Shown here: positions 4,689-11,070 of the stretch, in pieces
How positions within the stretch are numbered: the stretch's first letter is position 1
Layout of the letters: each line of letters starts with the position of its first letter
Notes under the pieces: generated by a model
What the model saw: the letters and a program-made list of their open reading frames with translations, nothing else
Databases searched by the model: none
What the model was told of the DNA's origin: nothing
Source of the DNA: Acidobacteriota bacterium
GTDB lineage: Bacteria > Acidobacteriota > Thermoanaerobaculia > Multivoradales > SZUA-115
Reading direction: 5' to 3'
Length of the DNA stretch: 11,070 nt
NCBI GenBank assembly: GCA_003231035.1
Contig: QIHU01000457.1
Coordinates: forward strand, 1-11,070
Made by a program: the position numbers and the translations under genes

Positions 4689-7097
4689 ACCACGCCTGAC
4701 TGACACTCGCAGGCCAACCACCGCCACCCCGCCACCCAGCAGAGCCAGCACCCAGCCCCAACGCCAGCTGCGCGGCGCATAGCGGAACTCAAGGCGATGG
4801 GTCCCCGCCTCCAGGTAGGTGCCCAAAAAGGCTCCGTTGACCCGCACCGGCTGCCGGATTTGCCCATCCACTTCGAGTCGCCAACCCGGAATCGCCGGCT
4901 GGCTGGTGACCACCAGGGCCGGCGCCGGTGTCGTCACCTGAGCAGACACCCGCCCCGATCGATCCACTTGCAGGTCAACGACCTCAGCCACCGGGTTTGT
5001 GTACTCGCCTTGCGCGGGCAAGCCGTCGCTGCCTGCTGTGGCCAGCTGCGCCGTGGCGAGCAGAGAGAAGTCCTCGATCCGTAGGGCCGCCTCCAGGGCC
5101 GCCCCTTCTCGGTCGTAGACGCGGAAGCCGCGCGGCACAAAGAGACGCGGCAAGGCGGCAGGGTTCTCGTAGACCACTGCATCTGGACCGGCATAGGCCT
5201 GCACCAACTCGGGCCGACCCAGCCGCGTGGGATGGTCGAAGACGAACTTGGCTCCCAGGTAGTTCAAGGCCGGGCTCACCGGGTTCAACACCCGCTGCCA
5301 TCCCGCATGCGGTTTCTCGCCCAGCAGACTGGCGAAGCGCTCATAGGGTGCGAAGGTCATCGGGTCATAGGCGCGCACCTCTTCCAGACCGAAAAAGGCG
5401 GCGGAGTGCGGGACCAAGGCGGCGTCGACTCCCACCACCCGCCAGCCCTCGGCGCGCTGGCGCACATAGTTCACCGCCTCGGTTTCGGCGTAGAAGCTCA
5501 GCGAGGTTGAGATCGGTACCCAGCGCGCGAAGTAGACCATGCGCGGCAGAACTAGCAGCACTAGGAGCAGGCTCAACCCAGCAGTCGTCCAGCCCGAAGG
5601 GGCTTGGTCGATGGCTGGCCGGCGAGCGCCGCGTAGCAAGCACAGCGCCGCCAGAGCCGCACCGAACCCCACCGCCAACTCTCCGCCCAGCGCCATCGAC
5701 ACCCAGAGCGGCCTCTCAATCCCGACTGTCGGTAGCCAAGCCAGGAAGGCCAGCACCAGCAGCGCAAAGCCCGCCGCGCTAGCCAGCGTCGCCCAGGCGA
5801 TCGAGTTCGACCGTCGACGCCGCAGGAGCGCCTGCACCGCCATCCCGGTCAACACCGCCGCGGCCAGCGCCCACCACAGCGAGAGACGCTTGAGCAACGA
5901 GGTGCGCAGCAAGGGTATCCATCCGAACGGCTTCGACAACCAGAGCAGGTGGGCACCGACCAGCAAGCCGAGCACGCCGACCGCAAACCAACCCAGGGCG
6001 CTCTTGCGTCGACGAGCCCAGACCAGCGCTAGCGGCAGAAGAACCAGAGCGGCGGCACCCACCGATCCCCCTCCCACCTCGGCCAAGTTCTCAGGCCCCC
6101 GCCAACTGCCGTCGATGGGCTCGCCCAGCAAGTGCAGACTGGTGCCCACCGCCAGCCGCGAGACGGTCTCGATCCACGACACCTCGACCACTGGCGCGCG
6201 CCGATGCTGGCGCAGCTCCCACTCCGCCGACGCGGTGAGATTCTCAACAAAAGGCAACAGCACCGGTGCCGCCAAGGCTAGCGAAAGCACCGCGGTACCG
6301 ATAGCCCAGCCCAAAATCGCTCCCAGCCGGCGTCGACGCGAGATCAGCGTTGGGATCACCACTAAGAGGGCCATGACGACCACATGGAGCAATGTTTCGG
6401 GATGGCCGGCGGAGACGGCGACGGCTCCGAGCACCGCCAGCACCACGGCGGAGCGGCCACCGGGGCGGCGCACCAGCTCGATCGTGGCGTAGAGGATCCA
6501 TGGCGCCAACGCCGCCACATAGCTATGCGGATGAGCGCGCCAGACCTGCAAGAAGCCACATCCCAGGTAGGCGGCGGACGCCAGCACGCTCGGCATCTGG
6601 GCCATTCCCAAGCGACGGACCAACAGAAACAGCCCCCACACCGCCAGCAGCAGTCGCGCGGCCTGCAAGTAGGTCGCCGCGCGCACCGGCACCAACAGCC
6701 GCGCCACCACCTCTAGCGGAAAGAGTACCGCCGACTGCCCGTTGGCCAGCAACGCCGCGCCCGAACCCTGAGCCGGGTTGAACAACAGATCGTCGCGGGC
6801 CGCCCTGCGCCACGGCTCCATCTGCGCCATCGGATCGAGCTGCAAGGGGTTGCGCTCGGTGGAGTTGTCGAGGAACAACTCGACCAACGGCGGGCTGGCC
6901 CACGGCGCCACCCCGGCGAGAGCCACGGTCGGCGCGATCACCTTCTGGCGCCAAAAACCACCCGCGGTGAAGGCCAGCGGCAAGAGCGTCAGCAGCAGCG
7001 CACTAAGAATCGTGACGCGAACTCGCAGCAACCGTACGCAGCCAAGAAAGACCAAACTCGTCGCCACATAGAGAGCGGCGAGATAGAAGGCTCCCAC
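4677..7097 (-). CDS. YfhO-family polytopic membrane protein
   Basis: An 806-aa inner-membrane protein with about 13 hydrophobic helices between residues 1 and 528, a large soluble domain (about 530-778) that should face outward, and a last helix at 781-798 followed by basic residues. Family marks are the first outer loop with LDPMAQMEPW (87-96), LLANGQSAVLFPLEV (116-130), and the C-terminal PGWRLEVDG...VNGAFLGTYLEAGTHRLEFRY (737-773), which is diagnostic of YfhO. YfhO proteins resemble GT-C glycosyltransferases and in Firmicutes are linked to glycosylation of teichoic acids; the substrate here is unknown. GTG at 7097 is the first usable start, since an in-frame TAA (the stop of the upstream gene) lies 12 nt before it. 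Only 12 bp separate it from the hydratase gene, so it is probably the last gene of that operon. Confidence 0.85.
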   Translation of the reverse strand: MGAFYLAALYVATSLVFLGCVRLLRVRVTILSALLLTLLPLAFTAGGFWRQKVIAPTVALAGVAPWASPPLVELFLDNSTERNPLQLDPMAQMEPWRRAARDDLLFNPAQGSGAALLANGQSAVLFPLEVVARLLVPVRAATYLQAARLLLAVWGLFLLVRRLGMAQMPSVLASAAYLGCGFLQVWRAHPHSYVAALAPWILYATIELVRRPGGRSAVVLAVLGAVAVSAGHPETLLHVVVMALLVVIPTLISRRRRLGAILGWAIGTAVLSLALAAPVLLPFVENLTASAEWELRQHRRAPVVEVSWIETVSRLAVGTSLHLLGEPIDGSWRGPENLAEVGGGSVGAAALVLLPLALVWARRRKSALGWFAVGVLGLLVGAHLLWLSKPFGWIPLLRTSLLKRLSLWWALAAAVLTGMAVQALLRRRRSNSIAWATLASAAGFALLVLAFLAWLPTVGIERPLWVSMALGGELAVGFGAALAALCLLRGARRPAIDQAPSGWTTAGLSLLLVLLVLPRMVYFARWVPISTSLSFYAETEAVNYVRQRAEGWRVVGVDAALVPHSAAFFGLEEVRAYDPMTFAPYERFASLLGEKPHAGWQRVLNPVSPALNYLGAKFVFDHPTRLGRPELVQAYAGPDAVVYENPAALPRLFVPRGFRVYDREGAALEAALRIEDFSLLATAQLATAGSDGLPAQGEYTNPVAEVVDLQVDRSGRVSAQVTTPAPALVVTSQPAIPGWRLEVDGQIRQPVRVNGAFLGTYLEAGTHRLEFRYAPRSWRWGWVLALLGGGVAVVGLRVSVRRGSAL

Positions 7098-7109
7098 CTT
7101 AGGGGGCCG

Positions 7110-7910
7110 TTACCGCCATTGGGGCGACTTCTTGGTCTCGAGGAAGGTGGCGATCCCGTGCTTGCAGTCGGCGGTAGCTCGCGAGGCGGCATTGGCCTCA
7201 ACGGCCAGGTTCAACCGTTCATCGAGCGGGTGGCCGAGAATGGCGAGCAACAGCCGCTTGGTGCGCGCGATCGATTCCGAACTCGCCCGTCGAAGAATGC
7301 CGACCACCAGCTCCTCCCCCGCCCGCCGAAGCTGTTCCGCCGGCACCACCCGGTTGACCAAACCGATCTCCAAGGCGCGGGCGGCGTCGACAAACTCGGG
7401 GTTGAGCAAGAGTTCGCGAATGTCGGCCCCCTTGAGCCGCAACGGCAGGTAGGTGGCCACCAACGCCGCGACGAAGCCGATGCGCACTTCGCTGTATAGA
7501 AACCGTGCATCCTCGGTCGCCACCACGAAGTCATGGGCGGTGGCCAGGCCACAGCCACCCGCCACGCAGGCTCCTTGGACCAACGCCACGGTCAGCGCCT
7601 CCTGGCGCAAGACCGACTCAAAGAGGCCGCGAAGACGCTCGGAATCGGCCAGGTTGTCGTCATGGCCAGCATCGAGCAAGGAACGCAGGTGCTCCAAGTC
7701 GGCCCCGGCGGAGAAGTTCTTCCCCTCGCCTGAAAGCAGAATGGCCCGCACCCCCTCAGCCCGCAGATCGCGGCGGTAGAGATCGGTCAACTCAGCGAGT
7801 AGAACGGGCGACAGAGCGTTGGCACGGCCGGCATTGGCGAGAGCGACCCACAACAGATCCTCCTCCCGCCGCACCGTCAGCATCGAATACTCGGGGATCG
7901 CCAAACTCAT
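7110..7910 (-). CDS. Enoyl-CoA hydratase/isomerase family protein (methylglutaconyl-CoA hydratase-like)
   Basis: A 266-aa crotonase-fold protein. The acyl-CoA and oxyanion segments are NFSAGADLEHL (65-75) and GACVAGGCGLATAHD (113-127). Glu141 in the SEVRIG motif (140-145) matches the second catalytic glutamate of hydratases, while the first glutamate (Glu144 of rat enoyl-CoA hydratase) is replaced by Gly121. A glycine there together with SEVRxG is typical of LiuC/AtuE-type enzymes that hydrate 3-methylglutaconyl-CoA or isohexenylglutaconyl-CoA, so a branched acyl-CoA substrate is likely; the exact one is inferred. The neighbouring AtuA-type genes agree with this. The ATG at 7910 lies 10 bp after the stop of the upstream gene without a good ribosome site; a second ATG is at residue 10. 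Confidence 0.88.
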   Translation of the reverse strand: MSLAIPEYSMLTVRREEDLLWVALANAGRANALSPVLLAELTDLYRRDLRAEGVRAILLSGEGKNFSAGADLEHLRSLLDAGHDDNLADSERLRGLFESVLRQEALTVALVQGACVAGGCGLATAHDFVVATEDARFLYSEVRIGFVAALVATYLPLRLKGADIRELLLNPEFVDAARALEIGLVNRVVPAEQLRRAGEELVVGILRRASSESIARTKRLLLAILGHPLDERLNLAVEANAASRATADCKHGIATFLETKKSPQWR

Positions 7911-7920
7911 CGGGTGAGAT

Positions 7921-8274
7921 TCAAAGCAACTCGGCCGGCACGTCGATCACCAACTCGAGTAAACCCTGGCCGTGGGTCTTACCCTGCGCGTCGGTGATCA
8001 GGCTTTCAGTGCCGCCGCCACCTAGCGAGTCGTGGAGGATGAAGTTCAGGGCGTGCAGGTTGGCCACCTCGTAGCGATCGACGGAAGTCACATGCAAGCC
8101 GCGAAAGTGGGCCAGCACCCGATCGCTGGTCACCTGTTCCTCGATCACCGCGTAGAGGGCCGCCGAGTTGGCGATCAATCCCACGTTGCTGGCATTGCCC
8201 TTATCGCCGGAGCGGGCGTGGGCGATCTGCTTCAAGGCGACGCGGCGCGTCGAGGTGGATTCCCGTGGTTTCAC
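7921..8274 (-). CDS. AtuA-related protein (separate C-terminal ferredoxin-fold domain of AtuA)
   Basis: A 117-aa protein matching the last 100 or so residues of full-length AtuA-type proteins. Visible marks are IAHARSGDKGNASNVGLIA (17-35), a middle segment VTSDRVLAHFRGL, and ALNFILHDSLGGGGTESLITDAQGK (75-99), all characteristic of that domain. In many bacteria this domain is fused to the DUF1446 domain; here it is its own gene, and a membrane-protein gene separates it from the large domain at 8564. Presumably the two halves associate. The start is a GTG overlapping the stop of the previous gene (GTGA, 8271-8274 on the minus strand), so translation should be coupled. Its biochemical function is not established even for the fused proteins. 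Confidence 0.85.
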   Translation of the reverse strand: MKPRESTSTRRVALKQIAHARSGDKGNASNVGLIANSAALYAVIEEQVTSDRVLAHFRGLHVTSVDRYEVANLHALNFILHDSLGGGGTESLITDAQGKTHGQGLLELVIDVPAELL

Positions 8275-8564
8275 GACGCACCCTCACTCGCTGGCAAGAG
8301 CGCGGCCACACCCAAAGCCAACGCCTCGCCATGGCGCAAGACCAGCCAACCGAGTGTGGTCAGACTGGCGATCAAGGCCAGCCGCGCCGGCGCTCGGCGG
8401 CGACGTGGCAGCGCCCAGCGCAGCGCCAAACCGTAGGCCAGCGCACTGGCCAACCCCCAGGCGGCAAACGCCAGCCGATTTGCCGCCGCGCTGGCCAGAA
8501 AACCGGCCACCAACAGCGGCGCGGCGATCGTGAGGTACGACCGATACCAGCGGTTCGCGTCCAT
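8271..8564 (-). CDS. Small membrane protein between the two AtuA parts
   Basis: A 97-aa hydrophobic protein with three or perhaps four membrane segments (about 11-28, 30-52, 60-77 and possibly 80-92) and a basic loop PRRRRAPAR (54-62) that should lie in the cytoplasm. I do not recognise its family. The ATG at 8564 overlaps the stop of the AtuA large-domain gene by one base (TGATG), and a strong ribosome site GGAGGAGG (8569-8576) lies just inside that gene; a GTG one codon earlier is also possible. Its own stop overlaps the GTG of the AtuA C-terminal domain gene. Coupling at both ends supports real expression with its neighbours. It could be a membrane anchor for the AtuA pair or an unrelated passenger. 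Confidence 0.72.
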   Translation of the reverse strand: MDANRWYRSYLTIAAPLLVAGFLASAAANRLAFAAWGLASALAYGLALRWALPRRRRAPARLALIASLTTLGWLVLRHGEALALGVAALLPASEGAS

Positions 8565-9931
8565 CACGCCTCCTCCACCGAAACTCGCAGATGATCCTCC
8601 ACCTGCTCCCGTGCGAGCAAGGCTGGCCAGTAAGCCACCACCCGTCGCGGCTTCGGTCGTCCACCGGCGAATCCGGTCACTCCCGGAGGGCCCGCGGTGA
8701 CCAAGGGGGCTATCTCTTTGCCAAAACGCTTGACGCGTAGACGATCCTCGTCATGCACCCCCAAACGCAACACCACCTCCGGCGGCTCGTCGGGGGCCGC
8801 AAAGACGCCCGGCAAGCAGGCCCCCTGCCCCACCAACTCCTCGGTGCGCTGCTCGGGCGTGAAGGCTACTCCGGCACGCTCCAGCCGCTTCCACACCACC
8901 TGCGCCGCCAGCTTCGCCTTCTCGACGGCGCGCGGTCCCGAGACGGTGACCTCGCCACTGGCTTTGTAGCCCGCCAGGTAGGAGGCTGAAATCTTCAAAG
9001 TCGAGGTGTTCTCCCGCCCTCGAATACCGGAAACCCGCACTCGGTCCGGCCCGACCTGGTCCAGCTGGACGGAGGTGAAATCGGCCACCACATCCGGGGT
9101 GATGTATTCACGCGGATTCCCCATCTCATACAGCAACTGCTCGGACACCGTATCGACGGTGACCATGCCGCCGGTCCCGGGATGCTTGGTGACCACGAAG
9201 GAACCGTCCGCCTCGGCTTCCACCAAGGGGTAGCCGACATTCCACAAATCCGGCACCTCCCACCAACGGCTGAAGTTGCCGCCGGTGCACTGCGCACCGC
9301 ACTCGATAATGTGGCCAGCGATGGTTCCCGCCGCCAGCCGATCCCAGTCGTCGGCCGCCCAGCCAAACTCGTGCATCATCGGCGCCAGGGCCAATGCCGT
9401 ATCCGTAATCCGCCCCGCCAGCACGATTAGCGCGCCCTCGCCCAACGCTTCACAAACCGGCGCCGCGCCCAAGTAGGCATTGGCGCTGGTCACCTTCCCC
9501 ACGATCGGAGCCAGCGATTCGCCATTGTCCATGTTGGCCAGCGGATGGCCAGCGGCGATCAGTTCGGGCAAGCGAGGCAGAATGTCATCGCCTTCGACGA
9601 CACCGACCCGCACTCCCCTCACCCCCAACTCTCGCGCCACCTCAAAAATCTTCTCGCGACACGCCCGCGGATTCAGACCACCCGCGTTGGTGATGATCCG
9701 CACGTTGCGCTCCTGCGCCTCGGGCAAGACGCGGCGCAAAAAGTTGACGAAGTCGGTGGCGTACCCCAGCCGATCGTCCTTCAACTTCTGCCGCATCATG
9801 ATCGACAGGGTTACCTCCGCGAGGTAATCCATGCCGATGTAATCGATCTCTCCGCCGCGCAGCAGCTCGATCGGAGCATCGACACTATCGCCCCAGAAGC
9901 CCTGTCCATTCCCGATGCGAATAGTGCTCAT
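8564..9931 (-). CDS. AtuA-type protein, DUF1446 large domain
   Basis: A 455-aa protein of the acyclic terpene utilisation AtuA family (DUF1446). Characteristic segments in order are IRIGNGQGFWGDS (4-16), MDYLAEVTLSIM (34-45), TNAGGLNPRAC (81-91), EGDD (113-116), GRITDTALALAPMMHEFGW (173-191), ECGAQCTGGNF (210-220) and GGMVTVDTVSEQLLYEMGNP (254-273). AtuA is needed for citronellol/geraniol breakdown in Pseudomonas, but its reaction is unknown. The usual C-terminal domain is missing from this chain and is encoded separately at 7921-8274. I chose the ATG at 9931 because the family-like sequence starts there; a GTG at 9958 would add nine residues (MPRGTVSSS). Neither start has a clear ribosome site. 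The hydratase two genes downstream supports a role in branched acyl-CoA catabolism. Confidence 0.88.
   Translation of the reverse strand: MSTIRIGNGQGFWGDSVDAPIELLRGGEIDYIGMDYLAEVTLSIMMRQKLKDDRLGYATDFVNFLRRVLPEAQERNVRIITNAGGLNPRACREKIFEVARELGVRGVRVGVVEGDDILPRLPELIAAGHPLANMDNGESLAPIVGKVTSANAYLGAAPVCEALGEGALIVLAGRITDTALALAPMMHEFGWAADDWDRLAAGTIAGHIIECGAQCTGGNFSRWWEVPDLWNVGYPLVEAEADGSFVVTKHPGTGGMVTVDTVSEQLLYEMGNPREYITPDVVADFTSVQLDQVGPDRVRVSGIRGRENTSTLKISASYLAGYKASGEVTVSGPRAVEKAKLAAQVVWKRLERAGVAFTPEQRTEELVGQGACLPGVFAAPDEPPEVVLRLGVHDEDRLRVKRFGKEIAPLVTAGPPGVTGFAGGRPKPRRVVAYWPALLAREQVEDHLRVSVEEA
8569..8576 (-). promoter_or_regulatory. Strong ribosome binding site inside the AtuA gene end
   Basis: GGAGGAGG read on the minus strand lies 4 nt (or 7 nt counted from the first GGAGG) before the ATG at 8564. 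It also encodes part of the AtuA C-terminus. It is the clearest ribosome site in the minus-strand cluster, where most genes lack one, and it favours ATG 8564 over GTG 8567 as the start of the small membrane protein. Confidence 0.65.
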
Positions 9932-9985
9932 AGAAGAACTGACAGTACCACGCGGCACTCTTGCGAGGCAGCAACCAAGAACGGC

Positions 9986-10393
9986 CTAGTTCACCTCTAG
10001 ATCGCCTTCCAACTCCGCCTCCAGAACCTCTCTCACCTGTGGATTCTTCTCCAAGTAGAGGTCCGCCAGTCGACGGTGCTCCGGATTCAGCGAAAGGGTG
10101 AACAGGCAAGCCTGATGCGGATCATCCACCTCCACCACCTCCAGCCGCTCCAGCACCGCCGTCATGAACCCGAGAGCCGCGACGCGAGCCTGACGCCCTT
10201 CGTACTCGTCGCGAAAATGGCCCGTGGCCTCACCGATCAAGTCACTGGTGCGTGGCCAAGGCAGATCGCGCACCTTTTCCGCATACACATCCACCATGGC
10301 CTGCATTGTGTCCGAGAGCTTCTCGTACAGCATTCGTTTACCCCACAGTCGTCCCCAAAGATAGTCAACGTCCGCTTCCCCCGGTGCAAGCAC
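9986..10393 (-). CDS. Unrecognised acidic protein, first gene of the minus-strand cluster
   Basis: A 135-aa soluble protein with no signal peptide or membrane segment. I do not recognise the family. It is rich in charged residues, looks mostly helical, and ends in a strongly acidic tail (EVLEAELEGDLEVN). Visible segments include YEKLSDTMQAMVDVYAEKVRDLPW (23-46) and GHFRDEYEGRQARVAALGFMTAVLERL (58-84). The longest frame starts at GTG 10393 without a ribosome site; an ATG at residue 21 (10333) is an alternative and would shorten it to 115 aa. The stop is 54 bp before the ATG at 9931, and it probably leads the AtuA operon. Codon use looks like the neighbours, which supports it as a real gene. 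Confidence 0.65.
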   Translation of the reverse strand: MLAPGEADVDYLWGRLWGKRMLYEKLSDTMQAMVDVYAEKVRDLPWPRTSDLIGEATGHFRDEYEGRQARVAALGFMTAVLERLEVVEVDDPHQACLFTLSLNPEHRRLADLYLEKNPQVREVLEAELEGDLEVN

Positions 10394-10441
10394 TGCTAAC
10401 GGACAGGACCCATACTACCGCCATGGTAACGTCCCGGCGCC

Positions 10442-11070
10442 ATGACTAACCCCACTAAGATCCGCATCGCCCATAGTCCCGACTCCGACGACGCCTTCAT
10501 GTTCTACGCCTTGACCCAGAACGTCCTCGACACAGACGGCCTAGAAATCACCCATCAGCTCGACGACATCGAGACCCTCAACCAGGCCGCCTTCCTAGGA
10601 ACTTACGAGATCACCGCCTTCTCCATCCACGGCTACGCCTACTTCGCCGACAAATACAAGCTGATGTCCTCAGGCGCCAGCTTCGGTGATGGCTACGGCC
10701 CCGTGATCGTCGCCAAAGAGCCCCGCACTCGCGACCAATTGAGCGGCAAGACAGTGGCTATCCCCGGCGAGCTGACCACCGCCCACCTCGCCCTCAAGCT
10801 GTGGAACCCGGAGGCCGAGACCGCCATCGTCCCCTTCGACAAGATCCTAGACGTCGTCCAAAGCGGCGAATACGAAGCGGGCGTGGTGATCCACGAAGGC
10901 CAACTCACCTACGGCGACATCGGCCTGTCGAAAGTCGCCGACCTCGGCGAGTGGTGGGGCGAAGAGACCGGCGGCCCCTTGCCTCTAGGCGGCAACGGCA
11001 TCCGCTCCGACATCGAGCCCGAACTCAGCCAGCGCCTCTGCCGGCTACTCACCCAGAGCATCGCCTACGC
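10442..11070 (+). CDS. mqnD: 1,4-dihydroxy-6-naphthoate synthase (MqnD), 3' end beyond window
   Basis: The first 209 residues of a protein that is usually about 270-290 aa; the frame is open at the right edge. MqnD converts cyclic dehypoxanthinyl futalosine to 1,4-dihydroxy-6-naphthoate in the futalosine route to menaquinone. Evidence: IAHSPDSDDAFMFYAL (9-24) at the position of the family's SPCPNDTF motif, ETLNQAAFLGTYEITAFSIHGYAY (44-67), IPGELTTAHLALKL (107-120), HEGQLTY (151-157) with His151 corresponding to the catalytic histidine, and DLGEWWGEETGGPLPLGGN (167-185). The ATG at 10442 is the first possible start, because an in-frame TAA lies 15 nt upstream (10427-10429). No ribosome site is visible, so a leaderless or weakly initiated message is possible. 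MqnA of the same superfamily is the main alternative, but the HEGQLTY and PLPLGG segments favour MqnD. Confidence 0.85.
   Translation, partial: MTNPTKIRIAHSPDSDDAFMFYALTQNVLDTDGLEITHQLDDIETLNQAAFLGTYEITAFSIHGYAYFADKYKLMSSGASFGDGYGPVIVAKEPRTRDQLSGKTVAIPGELTTAHLALKLWNPEAETAIVPFDKILDVVQSGEYEAGVVIHEGQLTYGDIGLSKVADLGEWWGEETGGPLPLGGNGIRSDIEPELSQRLCRLLTQSIAY

Noticed and set aside
4928..6492. Long plus-strand frames opposite the YfhO gene (284 and 317 aa)
   Set aside because: Antisense shadows of a GC-rich gene with low-complexity Arg/Ser/Pro/Ala composition; the YfhO frame has family motifs and membrane helices.

Overview
The window is GC-rich bacterial chromosome with tightly packed genes. It reads like a soil or sediment bacterium that makes menaquinone by the futalosine route (mqnD at the right edge). 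An Acidobacteriota-like origin (Thermoanaerobaculia/Holophagae style) is a guess from the gene mix and composition, not something the sequence proves. I saw no rRNA, tRNA, CRISPR array, transposase or phage gene.

Left part (1-2649): an A-type iron-sulfur carrier (erpA-like, 438-842, +) sits between two long, related, palindromic intergenic elements (1-286 and 1088-1465). A third, half copy (1530-1560) runs into the 3' end of a convergent ygfZ gene (1549-2649, -). Both genes belong to iron-sulfur cluster supply and maintenance, so the repeats lie in a small Fe-S neighbourhood. The repeats are the most unusual part of the window. Each copy folds on itself through an outer stem of about 26 bp, a 6-7 bp middle stem and a 14 bp inner stem. 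Between the copies, four base pairs have changed on both arms so that pairing is kept.

Middle part (2714-4688, + strand): an alpha/beta hydrolase, then a two-gene unit of a cysteine-free rhodanese-fold protein overlapping by GTGA with an isochorismatase/nicotinamidase-family cysteine hydrolase. A tandem 15-bp dyad lies just upstream of the two-gene unit. The cysteine hydrolase overlaps tail to tail by 12 bp with the last gene of the opposite-strand cluster.

Right part (10393 down to 4677, - strand): six genes are packed with gaps of 12-54 bp or with overlapping stop and start codons, and probably form one operon. In order of transcription they are an unrecognised acidic protein, the large domain of an AtuA-type (DUF1446) protein, a 97-aa membrane protein, the AtuA C-terminal ferredoxin-fold domain as a separate gene, an enoyl-CoA hydratase/isomerase of the methylglutaconyl/isohexenylglutaconyl-like type, and a YfhO-family polytopic membrane protein. 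The AtuA plus hydratase core suggests catabolism of branched acyl-CoAs (acyclic terpene or leucine type). The membrane protein wedged between the two AtuA halves and the YfhO protein at the end have no obvious place in that pathway.

Far right (10442 to the edge, +): a 3'-truncated mqnD, divergent from the six-gene cluster with only 48 bp between start codons.
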